A DNA stretch of 64,000 bases from Arion vulgaris (GCA_020796225.1 CM036762.1:17779286-17843285), one strand, 5' to 3'. Numbered from the stretch's first letter, positions 23,010 to 33,774 are shown. Numbers and translations: made by a program. Notes: generated from the letters alone by a model not told the origin.

Positions 23010-23625
23010 GTTTGACAATCATCAGAGATGTCCAGACGACTTTCATCCACACTCCGCGAGTTGAAAACAGAGACTCATGGCGTGCTTTTTGTGCTGATCA
23101 TTCCACAGTGAAACACTACAACACTAAGGGTGGCTTTATTATATATAGAGACGTTACACCATCTAACTCTAAATCAAAGCAACAAACTGATGCACAATAG
23201 AAATGTGGCTAGAACTGATGGATCATGGAAGATCACGAAGAAGACTTACAGACACATGCCAACTCCTAAACATAATGAACCACATCACATTACAAGTTCA
23301 GAAGATATCAGAGAATCATTGCGACTTGTGAACCCAACAGATTAGACTCAAATCACTTAAACAGAAATCAACTACAACAAACTATAGAATGCCAGCTGTG
23401 TGCACGTCATCATGAAACCGTTCACCATCACTTCTTCAGGTTCCAAAACTAGAAGACGTCAGAAAGATCCTCCATCCTCGAATTCCAGATTAATGGAGCA
23501 TATTATACGGAACAAAAGAACAACCTACAAATACTTGCAGATACAACTCAATATCGTTAGACATAGGGCAAGAGCTCAAGTGTTGCTGAGATCATTGAAG
23601 AAGTCTATTCTAAACAGTAAAATAA
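23010..23625 (+). pseudogene. LINE C-terminal zinc-knuckle relic
   Basis: Broken frames include ECQLCARHHETVHHHFFRFQ, a C..C....ET..H.LF.CP knuckle in which the last Cys is lost, followed in another frame by KTSERSSILEFQ and an EQKNNLQILADT stretch. This knuckle follows the RNase H domain in several LINE clades. Earlier frames (RVENRDSWRAFCADHSTVKH) fit no motif I can name. Stops throughout. Confidence 0.6.
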
Positions 23626-23739
23626 AAAAACATGATAGCGCACATAATGACAATTATCGTAATAAAATTAATATGATTCACTGTGTCGGTATAGATAATT
23701 CATTTGAATATAGTTATACATAGATTTATAAGTATATTA

Positions 23740-23943
23740 GCCCGCGTGCCCAGCGTGTTCGTAGCGCGTTGGACTACGGGTAACTAGTCCTCTGTAAGTG
23801 CGGGTTCAACTGGCAGAAAAGCTACAGGTTCCCCAGATTTACGGTGTCAGTGGCACCGAGCCGAAGGGTTACGATGTCCATGACACCAAGCCGAAGAGCT
23901 TTCAGGTCACGTGCTTCTGGATAAAAAAAAAAAAAAAAAAATA
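23740..23943 (+). mobile_element. SINE with tRNA-like head, poly(A) tail and target duplication
   Basis: A perfect 10-bp direct repeat, AAGTATATTA, flanks the 204-bp insert (23730-23739 and 23944-23953). The head contains an A-box-like TAGCGCGTTGGAC and a B-box-like GGGTTCAACTGG. The body holds two related half-units (GGTGTCAGTGGCACCGAGCC and GATGTCCATGACACCAAGCC), and the element ends in about 18 A. This is a complete, probably young SINE, mobilised by a LINE in trans. Confidence 0.88.
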
Positions 23944-23989
23944 AAGTATATTAACAGCTACTGCGACCCATGTGAAAGAGACCCATATT

Positions 23990-24335
23990 CTAACTGATTG
24001 CACTATTGACTGAGCCATCGACTTGAGACTTATCTGACTGAACTATGTGAATTGATCTATTGACTAAACTATTGAGTGTGCCATCGACTTAACTATTGAC
24101 TGTGACATCGACTGAACTATTGACTGAACTATTGACTGAACTATTGACTGAACTATTGACTGAACTATTGACTGAACTATTGCCTGTGTCATCGACTGAA
24201 CTATGACTGTTCATCACTGAACTATTGACTGATCTATTGACTGAACTAATGACTGAACTATTGACTGAACTATTGACTGAACTATTGACTGAACTATTGA
24301 CTGAACTATTGATTGAACTATTGACTGAACTAAGC
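23990..24335. repeat. 12-bp microsatellite-like array
   Basis: TTGACTGAACTA repeats about 25 times with variants (TGTGCCATCGAC). The other spacers have a single unit at 42140-42165 and an independent array at 50720-51000. Confidence 0.9.
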
Positions 24336-24469
24336 TAGTTGTTTTATTTATAAAGAAATGTTATGACATTTTATAAATTACAGTAAACAATGTTGGAATA
24401 ATATAACATTGAGACTTGTGCTTCAGTTCACATTTGAAAAATAATTATATTGCGTAGTTTAATATTATA

Positions 24470-25155
24470 CTTCGTTCCAAAATTCGTGATCATCTTTTAC
24501 AACCGATATGAGATCTTCCACTTGACATAAATAATTTTTTTTTTTATTTTTATGTGCGTAACAATGGCGACCCTCCTAAAGTATTTTTTGCCCACCCAAA
24601 CCTTTAGTGCTGTAAGATTTTTTTTACATGATATTACTAAAATTACAGCGATGTTGATTAGGTATACTTGTCGAAATTTTACAGTACGATTTGTCAATTT
24701 TGTCAATAACTTAGTATTTCCGTGTTCCACATGCAATTCAGTGCTAGTCAAAATTGGGAATCCCGTGAAATTAATCAGTTCACAATGTTTCCTACCGACT
24801 GTCATTGGCGTATGTACGCAACATTTACTTTAATTTATAGACGTGGAAGGTATCATTTGTTCACTGTCACCTTTATTTTTATAATATGTAATAGGGATAC
24901 GCCTTTGCAAACATTCGACACCATTTTGTGTATTAATGTAAATTCTAAACTTTGCTTATTATTTTGTTATGCGTATGCAAAGTTATTTAACCAAAAAAAC
25001 ACGTTTTTGCATCAACTAAGCTACATACCAATTAGTGAAACATGAATTTGTAAGGACGTGAGGTATATAAGACTGCATGCAAAAAATTACTGTTTTCCAT
25101 CTGGTAGATTTGGTACAAATTAAACCTTGGTGTGTTCACGAATTTTGGAACGAAC
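24470..25155. mobile_element. 686-bp TIR element with empty-site support
   Basis: Perfect 19-bp terminal inverted repeats TTCGTTCCAAAATTCGTGA lie at 24471-24489 and 25136-25154, flanked by TATA on both sides (24466-24469 and 25156-25159). The paralogous spacer reads straight through this point at about 42290-42303 (GTAGTTTAATATTAGGTCTG), so it is an insertion into this copy. A TA-type target fits Tc1/mariner-like MITEs. The short internal frames do not resemble a transposase. Confidence 0.88.
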
Positions 25156-25289
25156 TATAGTTCTGACACCGACAAGTACATATAACTTAGGTATCTGGTA
25201 AATGTAAGAATAGTTATGTTGTTATAAGGGACCAGTGTGTAGCACAATATAATGAATCTAAAAAACAAATATATTGACGGATATCAAAT

Positions 25290-25450
25290 ACAAAGTCCTA
25301 GTACCATGAAGCTTCTAACACCCTACGATCTAGTACTGTGAGGCTTCAAACACCCGACTATACAGTACCTTGAGGTTCTAACACCGACGATATAGTACTG
25401 TGAGGCTTCTAACACCTGGTGTTCTAGTATTGTGCGGGCTCTAACAATTG
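25290..25450. repeat. Short minisatellite related to 59530-60430
   Basis: About five loose units of TAGTACTGTGAGGCTTCTAA plus CACC. The same consensus is expanded to two long arrays at the matching position upstream of the receptor at 62531. Confidence 0.75.
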
Positions 25451-25459
25451 CCCTACAAA

Positions 25460-26560
25460 TACGCAATTCTAGTACTGTGGCTCCTATGCTCCTCATGGAG
25501 TGGAGAGCAATAGGTAAGTAAAATAAGTAAATACCGTGATATGTGTACTACTTGATTTCTATATATAAATTCTAGTATTGTCAAACTTCTAACAATTCAC
25601 ATCCTTTTGTCATTACAAACTATACTATTTACTTTACCAGACACGCGAATAGTGAAATTTTCTGTGTTTTCATCATTTATGTAATTAGGAAAAATGTTTT
25701 ATTATTTTTGAATTCTTTTTTTTTCTGGCGGGTAAGGGGGGTGATGTGTAGACCGAATTTATCAATATACTAATTATTTTACCAGGTTTATATGCCAGGT
25801 TATTAATTATAGAAAGTTATTGTAACTTTTCTGTAAGACTTCGTCTCGATCACGTGTAAAATAAACATATTAATTAATAGGATAGAGACTGAGTTAGTTT
25901 TCTTTACAACTTAAGACAAAACTGTTAGTCATGACTTTCTTTGTATCATCAATATCAAATTGTCTTCTCTTTGAACTTTACATAATGAATGTAACTGTTA
26001 TTTGAGAATGTTTAACAAAATTATACTTCAATAGCTATATTTTCTCTCATTATTATTGTTAATTTATAAAGGAGAATGTCATTTATCACATCTCTTCTAG
26101 AACATTCATACTTTCTTCAATTGTTAAGTGTTTATGTGGCTGGGAGAGACAGTGCTCGACTCTTGCTTTAAAAGTATTTGTTAGTTTCCCGTGTGAAGCG
26201 AACATGCTATTTTTCACTGATCCCTACACTAAATGTAAATGAGTTCGAGTTACTAGTCCTATTTGAGACTCACGATAAATCGTAGCTTTAAGTTGAACAT
26301 ATGAAACAACTTCTTGCAGTTAAAAATTCATTAGAGTAGATTATGCAGCCGTTGGTAAACATCATTTTTACAATTTACGTTAATGTCCTACAAATTATTA
26401 TTCTCAAAATTATACCGGGGATCTTCGCCTAAGCTACAACGTTCGTGCACTGACTGCAGCTGCAATCTTCTTGCGTAAGAACAAGATAGGAGCACACATG
26501 TTTGTAAACCGAAATACAATAATGATAGTCTTATCAACCAATTAATCAATTGTTTAATAT
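25460..26560. repeat. Spacer block B, first copy
   Basis: The part at 25640-25920 matches 27110-27420 and 60480-60740 (CGAATTTATCAATA, AATTATTTTACCAGG, GTGTAAAATAAA landmarks). The part at 26170-26550 resembles 49620-49910 and 57240-57610 (see the three-copy family). No gene. Confidence 0.6.
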
Positions 26561-26580
26561 GTTACTCTATTCTTACAGAA

Positions 26581-26940
26581 CTGCTTCAGTAGAGCTACCC
26601 TTGAAACAAAGAATACCCTGTTCACATCACAAATTTATGCTTGATGTTATTCATATACTTCAAAAAGAAAATTTCAGTAGAGCTGCCCTTGAAACAAAGA
26701 ATACCCTGTTCACATCACAAGTTTTGTTGATGTTATTCATATACTTCAAAAGAAAATTTCATTGCAGGCTCTGAAACAAAGATACCCTTTCACATACAAA
26801 TTGATGTTATGTCACTCAATATCAAAGAAAATTTCAGTAAGTTTATTTAAAACAAGAATACCTGTTCACATCCAAATTTGTGGTTGATGTCATCCATATA
26901 CTTCAAAAAGAAAATTATATTTTCTTGCAGCGCTTCAGAC
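26581..26940. repeat. ~88-bp tandem repeat, 4 units
   Basis: The unit runs from CAGTAGAGCTGCCCTTGAAA through AATACCCTGTTCACATCACA to TTCATATACTTCAAAAAGAA. The first two units are good and the last two carry deletions. Confidence 0.85.
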
Positions 26941-27099
26941 GTATACAAATGTACTCAGTCTTCTCAGGCAGGGAGCACATGATGATGGTTCATAGGTCGA
27001 CACCCTCAAATACACACAGACAGTAACTATTTATATAATGTTTTATATAACCAATGCAACGTGTGAACGCTGTAGTCGTTTTGTATCGGTCCAAACCAT

Positions 27100-27940
27100 T
27101 GGCTGGAATCTAGTACTATGATGTTTATAGTATTGCATTTATAGCATTCATTTTAGGAAAAAATGGCATTCTATTTGTGTATTCCTATTTTTTAATGGGA
27201 GGAGGGGCTGACGTACGTTCAAATTTATCAATATTAAAATTATTTTACCAGGTTATAACGCCAATTTATTAATTAGATAAAGTCATTTTAATTCGTCGGT
27301 AATACTTCGTCCAGCTGGTACGGCACCTGATGATAATGAATACTTCGTCACGATCACCTGTAAATTAAACATTGTAATTAGAAGATCAGATACTTAGTCA
27401 ATTTTCTTGACAACTAAATGCACATTTTTGTAATCATCCTTATCTCTGTCTCTAATCTTGTTATCACTCTCTCATCCAAAACTTGAAAGAACTCTATAAT
27501 TTATGCCAAGAAAAAGACTAAGAATAGAGAGGTAAATGTTGGAAGTTAATTAGTAATCAACATAACTTTATATCACACATCAAAATCCAACAATATATAC
27601 TTATCTTCTCTTTCAACTCGAAGAGATTAACTTAATTATGATCTGATAGTTAGATCCGTTACTGTTTGTTTCCTTTCGTTAATTAGTTGTGTTATACTAT
27701 TCTTTAAGTTATGTTTATAAATATCATGGTAGTAGGATCATCATCACTGTACTTCAGAAAGGTTCATAGATGCTCCGATCACCTTCCAATATCTTTATCA
27801 GTGTATAACAACTAATCACACCCATTCTGTATTGACTAATCAAATGTCTCGTCCCTCTAAAGAAAAGTGTTAATGTCTGGCAGCTTTGATATTCACTCTA
27901 GAAAGGAATGGAGATTTATAAATGTTTTCAAAGTTATCTA
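27100..27940. repeat. Spacer block B, second copy, with receptor cassette flank
   Basis: This matches 60480-61200 almost throughout (AATTAGAAGATCAGATACTT, TTCAACTCGAAGAGAT, TCACTGTACTTCAGAAAGGT). It forms the start of a ~3-kb duplicated cassette ending in a family II receptor. Confidence 0.8.
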
Positions 27941-27944
27941 GACA

Positions 27945-28655
27945 ACCTGTTTTTTTTATTGCATTGATGATATTTGTACTATCTATTGACTGTCCTTCCA
28001 TGGTCACTGCTTTTATCAGGCATGTTATCTGCACGTTCATTGTCTTGTACTTTCACATGTCCTTGTATAACAATAAATATTAAATGGATTATTTCTTATG
28101 TGCTCGATGTGACACGCCATCTCTGCCTTATACAACATGACTAAATTAATTTTCTGCAACATATTGACTAAATCTCTCAGTATACACTAATGTGTAAATT
28201 CATATTTACTAAGCCACTTCAGATCAATGGTTACTGTGTTGATATCTATTGTGAGGCTGCTCGTAGTTACAGTAAAGGCAGATATGGCCTTCTCAACAGT
28301 TTTGCATCTCGAACTCGCAGTAAATGTCCATGCACTCTGCTTACCTCGATTTACAGAGCAATCAGCTTATACCACAGCATCACCATCACTTGTGGATGCA
28401 TCGACCATTGCGTTGAAGTTTGTATTCGTTATAGTAGGAACTTGTTGTATGAAGCTTCTGTCCAGTGTAATGTTGAGGAAAATGGTAATGTTGGTATTCC
28501 TAATCATTGATACCCATTCGCTGCTAAGATTAATATATGTAGGTCTACGTAACTGCTGGATAACATTTTCGGTGTGGCCCACCGGTGATTTACATCTCTT
28601 CAATATTGTCTCCTTGGGTGTAGTTATCACATTATGGAGTAGGTGCTAAATGACA
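27945..28655 (-). pseudogene. LINE RNase H domain relic, copy 1
   Basis: On the minus strand, pieces read AMVDASTSDGDAVV, SVNRGKQSAWTFTASSRCKT, VEKAISAFTVTTSSLTIDIN, VTIDLKWLSKYEFTH and, further on, GHVKVQDNERADNM. These are the RNase H blocks of certain LINEs: DGS....W.F....GKTV, TTSS...E..AV..ALKWL, S..VLxKI, GHV.V..NERAD. Stops and frame changes are frequent. The same relic precedes the receptor at 62531 (61207-61620), so both belong to one segmental duplication. This copy has about 600 bp (28290-28900) not present in the other. Confidence 0.72.
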
Positions 28656-28824
28656 ACCTTTTTCCTGAGGTGATCGATCACATGTTCTGAATAGTTTAAC
28701 TCTGCAATACATGCTGGAGAATTCTAGAAGGTATCTCACAGTTTTACATGACTTTTTTCTGGTATACTCAAGAAATACGCTCATTGTTTTGTCGTCTTTC
28801 TATTGGTCTTCTGCTAATTGTCAG

Positions 28825-28880
28825 GATGACCAGTGTATACTTAATGTCAGGATGACCAGTGTATACTTAATGTAAGTTTC
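28825..28880. repeat. 27-bp direct duplication
   Basis: TGTCAGGATGACCAGTGTAT plus ACTTAA occurs twice in tandem. Confidence 0.85.
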
Positions 28881-28899
28881 GCTAATAAAACTACTCTTG

Positions 28900-29705
28900 G
28901 CATCTAGGAATCTATTTATAATATTTTTAATTTACAAGAAATAAATAAACAATTGAAGGGCAATGATGATAAAGAACACGTTTCCATACCTGGAAGTATA
29001 TTATGGAATAAGTATTTAGTCTCGTATTTCTCAACCGTCGTCATACGTTGAGTGATATATTCAATATCACGCCGGCAGTCATTACTTCCCAGTGCTTTTA
29101 CTGATAACCAATTTAGATCTGGGTTGAAATCAGAGCCGTTACGGTCGAAATAAATGCTACGCTCACTGTGAAATTGACCTGCAACCTTGCGCATATGAAG
29201 ATAGCAGCCACGCCACTTGGTTCTCAAATAATGATGATCCTATCAATCGATCAAATAATCAATTTTGTAATTGTTTATCAGTTCTTAAAAGTCTGATTGA
29301 GTTTAACGTATTGTTGCACATGCATCAAGCTGAATTTATCTCCCGTCAAACATCTATTTATCTGTAACTCAATACATCTACTTTATTATTATACAAATAT
29401 AATAACACATTTTGGTTGCACCCTGAACATTTCCATTTGTGTCTAAGTCTTCTTAGTTAGAGAGTGTGTGGTGATGGTTTATGTTTTGACTCGCTTTTTA
29501 ACGTGTGCAACGCCTTAGCCCAAATTCCAGCACCTGCAATATAGAGATAAGTGTTAAAAAGTTGAAGTCTAGTACATTGAGGATTGAAACACTTCACATA
29601 AATACACTATTATATGTTACAGGATTACGTTTATCATTGTTTATAAATCGGTGGGCTCAGGGACTAAATTATACCAATTGTTTCCAGTTACTGAGTTTCC
29701 AAGAT
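28900..29705. repeat. Upstream flank of family II receptor, duplicated
   Basis: Matches 61740-62530 along its length (TGATGATAAGGAAC-like, AACGTGTGCAACG, CATAAATACACTATTATATG). The 103-residue minus ORF at 28916-29227 falls here; its counterpart is not open in the other copy, so I do not call it. Confidence 0.7.
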
Positions 29706-30215
29706 ATGAATAGTTCATTAATCTTTCTGGATGATGCCCAGTCAGTTGAACAATGTTGGTTTATTTCGTCTTTTGGAATTCATATTTCGACTTTTAGTTT
29801 CGTCAGTAATATCTTTAATATTGTCATCTACTGGAAGATAGGTTTCAAAGACAGAATGAGTGTATAATTATTTGCTCTATCAGTCACACATTTTCTAGCA
29901 ACAATTTTGAATGTAGCTATTAATCTTTGTTACTTTATCGACATAAGACACCTTAACAATCTCGTTGACGTGTTGACCTTATACTCTTTCGTTTTTGGAT
30001 GGGCATTAGATACCATGTACCTTTACACATGTTGGATAACTGCTCTGATATCAATTGAAATATGTTTATGTGTAGCTACCCAGTTTAATATCAAGAAGAT
30101 ATTCTCAATATATCGGTGTATCATCATTATATTATTTACATTATAAATATCTGCTTTCATCTGCCCATATATATTCTCCACAGAACGGAGGAGGTGGAAG
30201 TTTCAACTGATACTC
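29706..30215 (+). pseudogene. Family II chemosensory GPCR pseudogene, truncated after TM4
   Basis: From ATG at 29706 it aligns with the intact receptor at 62531. TM1 to the first loop reads on to KIGFKDRMSV; then GAA has become TAA (29865-29867) and the same frame continues LFALSVTHFLATILNVAINL to 30146. A small indel near 30135 shifts the frame, after which CFHLPIYILHRTEEVEVSTD matches TM4 and loop 2. The E/DRY arginine is Ile (SIEIC). At about 30215 the receptor ends abruptly at the junction with repeat family R sequence, which removed TM5-TM7. There are three independent lesions, so it is a clear pseudogene. Confidence 0.88.
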
Positions 30216-31790
30216 CCAGAGTGACTATTAATGCTCGCCTCTCCCGGCCGATGGGAAAAGCTAGAACGGCACATGTGGAACTCGCGGGCGGAACTAGGAG
30301 CCCGTGCATTCTCTCTCTTGATGCACCACGCTTGAGCCGATGAGTATGCTGGATGATGAGTTGGGCCGAACTTTGGTCCACATAGGTTAAAAGTCTAGCC
30401 CGCATCACAGAGATGGGGACACGAATCAAAACCATCGAAGGGACGTTGACCCGTGGCAAAATTCGGTCCAGCGCATGCTCTTCTGGAGCCGCCTCTCTAG
30501 AGGCGATGAGTATCCTGGGTGCCGAGTTGAACCGCAACCTGGGCCACATAGGTCAAAGCACTAGTCACCATCACAGAGATGGGAGCACGACCCAAAGCCC
30601 TCGAATAGACGTTGATCCGGGAGTGGCGAAATTCGGACCCAAGCATGCTCTCTCTTGAGCCACTACCATACAGGCGATATGCTGGGAGTCGAGTTGAGTT
30701 GCACGTGGGCATCATGGGGCGAAACTCGGTTTTGACCACCTCGAAGTCGGACAGCCCAGTGGGAATTGACGAAAATGGTGAGGTAGGCACCAGTGCAGAG
30801 GCGTCCCACCACATGAGCAGAACAACTGGAAAGCCCCACAGAGGCAAAACCAGTGCAAGCACGACAAGCGCGGCAGCGGCAAGCATGACAGGCAATAGGT
30901 TGTGCGTCCCACCCAAATGTACAGAACAACTGGAAAACCCAGCAGAGGTAAAGCCAGCGCGCGTTTCCGCTCGCAGGGAACTACTGCTGCCTTGTCGTTG
31001 ATTGGGGACAATCAAAGGCTAGAGGAGCAAACCGTAAACAAACCTGAACGGGCGGCAAACCAATGTGTTCTTAAAGAGATCGGTTTTGTTGGCAGAAGGT
31101 GCTCATAAGCCCGGGAGGGCAGGCCGTCTAAGGGTCGCTGCCCTGAAAGAAAATGGTAACCCGCTGCCTTGTGGGTTCGGCTGGGGACAGCTAAAGTGTA
31201 GCGGAAAGCGTATCGCAAACAAACGCTGGCTGAAATCGAACACCCCACCCAAGGATAAGCAACTGTGCTCCAATAGGTGCTAAAAGTTGGTGCACGTACA
31301 TTACGTTCTGATGGTTTGGCTGTTTACATATCACAATAGAATGATAAAAATGGCTTAGAACGATCGAAAAAAGAAGAAGAAGAAAACTACGGGTTGCCGT
31401 GAATGTCGTTTATCACGGTTTTCAAGTTTCAGAGATCTACTTGTTTATAGTGTCTTGTATATGTGGCTTTCTCCAATAATGGGAGAGCAAATATGATTTA
31501 TTCAACACCACTTTTTGCCGGGAAGTGAAAAATGGATATTTGGAGCTTCCTTTGATTTCTCAGTGACCTCTGTTTGAATAAGAACGGGGCAAGACTCAGC
31601 TCTGACAAATATTTCTGTGATCACTGAGATCTGGCTTCAAGCTACAGTATAACTCAGCGCATTTGGTATACGGAAGTAGGTTATTGGAAAATCTGACCTG
31701 TAGCCCATATGTATAAATGTATGTTATAATGAACAATATAGATGCACATATGAAGCTGAGGAGAAACCAGAATGACACAGACTAGATTTG
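30215..31790. mobile_element. GC-rich composite repeat block
   Basis: The block opens with a family R scrap (AGAGTGACTATTAATGCTCG, CCCGGCCGATGGGAAAAGCT). About three units of roughly 165-180 bp follow at 30290-30720 (GCATGCTCTCTCTTGAGCC, GGCGATGAGTATGCTGG, CACATAGGTCAAA, TCACAGAGATGGG, GCAAAATTCGG). A duplicated CAGAACAACTGGAAAGCCCC segment lies at 30820 and 30925. Base composition is much richer in GC than its surroundings. Several overlapping frames are open, but none matches a known protein. It disrupts the receptor pseudogene and probably arrived with family R. Confidence 0.6.
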
Positions 31791-32521
31791 AAGATGGGGT
31801 CATAGTAACATGGGGACGAGCCGCGCCAGGATTAGTGAGCTGACACTAATCAAGATTATGCTCCACCTCCTCGTGGCGACCCAGGAAATAGACACTGGTT
31901 CTGGTCTGACTAAGCGGGCAGGAATCGAGGGAGGGCTAATCTGGTATAAGTAATGTTGCAGACGTAGTCATGTTGGATGAGATTCGCTCGCAACTCAGAC
32001 GAGCGGAACCCCATAGTGACAATTAATGGATGTCTCTCCCGGGCGAAGCAAAAGCTGAACGGTTAAACATGAATGGAAGAGGGATGTATACAGGGAAGTA
32101 ACGTGGGCCTGCGTTGAGCAAAATGGGGGCCCGAGACGAGTTGCACGTGGGCCCTCATAGAGCGAAATTCGGAGCTCTGAGGAGGGGGCGGGTTTTGAAT
32201 TCTATGTCCGGACAAGCTAAAGGCATTGTGAAGGTGTACACGGTGAGAAACAGAAACGTAAGAAACAGTAGTCGTCTGTGAAGGAAACCCAACTCCCCAG
32301 GAGTAAAGTGTCGGAAGCAAATTGCCAGCTGTGGGGCAAGAATCAATAAGAATGATGCGTAACGAATCAAAAGTCTCGGCAAGTGTCTTTGAAAACGCTG
32401 TAACGTATCGTGTCGACACACGGGAAGATTGCAGCAAACTCCTTATTAAAGGCTTAGCGCAGATAGATTTGGTGGGTAAGGCTGGTAAAGCGTAAATTCT
32501 AAAGTTGCATTCTATTGCCTT

Positions 32522-32715
32522 TAACGACAAACATCCCCGGAAGAACTGAGGTGGTTGATGCCTAACAAGACTGCCCTCCCTTGGACAACCGGGCAAAGTA
32601 CTGTTGTATTAACAACTAACATCCCCGGAAGAACAAAGGTGGTAATGCCTAAAGAGACTGCTCTCTCTGGAACAACCGAGCAAGGTACTGTTGCATTTAC
32701 AACTAACATCCCCGG
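32522..32715. repeat. ~88-bp tandem repeat within family R, 2-3 units
   Basis: The unit runs from AACATCCCCGGAAGAACTGA through CCTCCCTTGGACAACCGGGC to AAGTACTGTTGTATTAACAA. Copies 1 and 3 of family R have one unit. Confidence 0.8.
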
Positions 32716-32896
32716 AGTAACTGAGTTGGGTGATGATGGCGAGCACAAAATTTCAGTTGCGTTGATAGCGCCAATTGAAACGACCCGCAAGAATATTTGT
32801 GCGCAGCTCCAGTTCAATGTTTCCCGGGAGCATGCAAAATGCAAAGTAAATCCCTTGCAAAGTGCCAAGTGCGGACACGAGCACCGAAACGGATGA
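32555..32896 (+). CDS. Hypothetical 113-residue frame in family R
   Basis: The frame contains two imperfect repeats of the form KTAL..TT.Q.TV..TTNIPG (residues about 4-23 and 33-53), then GDDGEHKISVALIAPIE and a Cys-bearing tail (NICAQLQF, AKCKV, SAKCGHEH). The reading KETALPGTTG.GTVAL is recognisable in the same frame in family R copies 1 (about 2010-2060) and 3 (minus strand, about 46945-46995), though broken there. I do not recognise the protein. It may be a remnant of the element's own gene. The start codon is arbitrary. Confidence 0.3.
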   Translation: MMPNKTALPWTTGQSTVVLTTNIPGRTKVVMPKETALSGTTEQGTVAFTTNIPGVTELGDDGEHKISVALIAPIETTRKNICAQLQFNVSREHAKCKVNPLQSAKCGHEHRNG

Positions 32897-33439
32897 GCAT
32901 GCTCCTACTTAGGAACAAACTCACCGTGGATAGAAAAGTAAGGCCGATAATGCAAAGGCTTGACTGGTACAAACCCAAACATTTGCTAAGGACAATACTT
33001 TTCGGACGCCGATCATCCTACACAGATGACGTCCAAACACCATGGCTCAGATCACATTAAGGCTAGACATAACGCCAACATATGATCGTTTGTTTAACAA
33101 AGCACATAAGTCTTCAATGACTGAGAATGTTCCTAATCCGGAAGTATCTCATATAGTTAGAAAGAGCGCATATTGTAAACATACTCTTTGGCCAAGATCA
33201 AAAAGCCCAAATATACGGAGAAAAAATGATCAGAAAAGAGCAATAAATACAAGAAAGGTGACAATTCCTGAGACTACACTAGAAGGTTCAAGATCGCTCG
33301 AGTCTTTACGGAAGCTACCTCACTCAATCAGCGCAAAATAAACTACTTTGGCGTAGATCAAAGCCAAAATTTACGGCACAAAAAGATCATTAAAGAGTGT
33401 TTATCTTACGATGCGTACGGAACGACCTCACCAAAGGTA

Positions 33440-33613
33440 GTGAAACACGTACAAACAAAGTACTATAGTTTTACAAAATACAGAAACAGTGACAAACAGC
33501 AACGTTTCGACCAACAAGGCCTTTATCAAGCCTTGTTGGTCGAAACGTTGCTGTTTATTGTCACTGTTTCTGTATTTTGTAAAACTATAGTACTTTGTTT
33601 GTACGTGTTTCAC
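33440..33613. mobile_element. Penelope-type terminal repeat as a perfect-looking palindrome
   Basis: The left arm 33440-33520 (81 nt) and right arm 33530-33613 (84 nt) are complementary apart from one 3-nt indel, with a 9-nt loop CTTTATCAA. Each arm is the motif found 3' of the GIY-YIG domain at 38090-38800, and again at 35104-35195 (AGTACTRTAG...CAGCAACGTTTCGACC). Head-to-head joined ends are known from Penelope-like elements. It interrupts family R copy 2. Confidence 0.8.
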
Positions 33614-33774
33614 TATTTACCAAGCTTTACTGCAGTCTTCCCCCTATTTCGATATTCGTCACCAAAAGTTAGGAAAGCCGATAGAGAAGTCTTCCGATCT
33701 ACCTTTATTAACTTTGTCCGAGAAAAAGTTACAAGGACAACAGGCCTCCTGCTATGATCTCCCTTTGAAGGATC

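Larger units (their letters stand above)
31790..33770 (+). mobile_element. Repeat family R, copy 2 (longest plus-strand copy)
   Basis: This shares all landmarks of copy 1 and continues to blocks shared with copy 3: GGCCGATAATGCAAAGGCTT, ACTGAGAATGTTCCTAATCC and ACGGAACGACCTCA. A TATA-like GGTATAAGTAA lies at 31938-31948 and a hairpin (TCGCTCG...CGAGCGG) about 40 bp on. The tail holds subrepeats of about 150-170 bp carrying CGGAACGACCTCA or decayed forms. It is interrupted at 33440-33613 by a Penelope palindrome; matching sequence resumes with GCCGATAGAGAAGTC near 33676. Length is at least 1.9 kb; no reverse transcriptase or transposase is recognised. Confidence 0.62.

Noticed and set aside
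24552..25045. Plus-strand ORFs inside the 686-bp TIR element as a transposase
   Set aside because: They are short and overlapping, with no DDE/D pattern or helix-turn-helix-like stretch. The element is treated as non-autonomous.
30157..31248. Cluster of overlapping ORFs in the GC-rich block
   Set aside because: High GC lowers stop frequency, so five frames are partly open. Repeats rather than selection explain them, and no domain is recognised.
32555..32896. Assigning the family R frame to a named viral or retroelement protein
   Set aside because: The repeats and Cys-bearing tail are not diagnostic, and I could not match the order of blocks to a known family.
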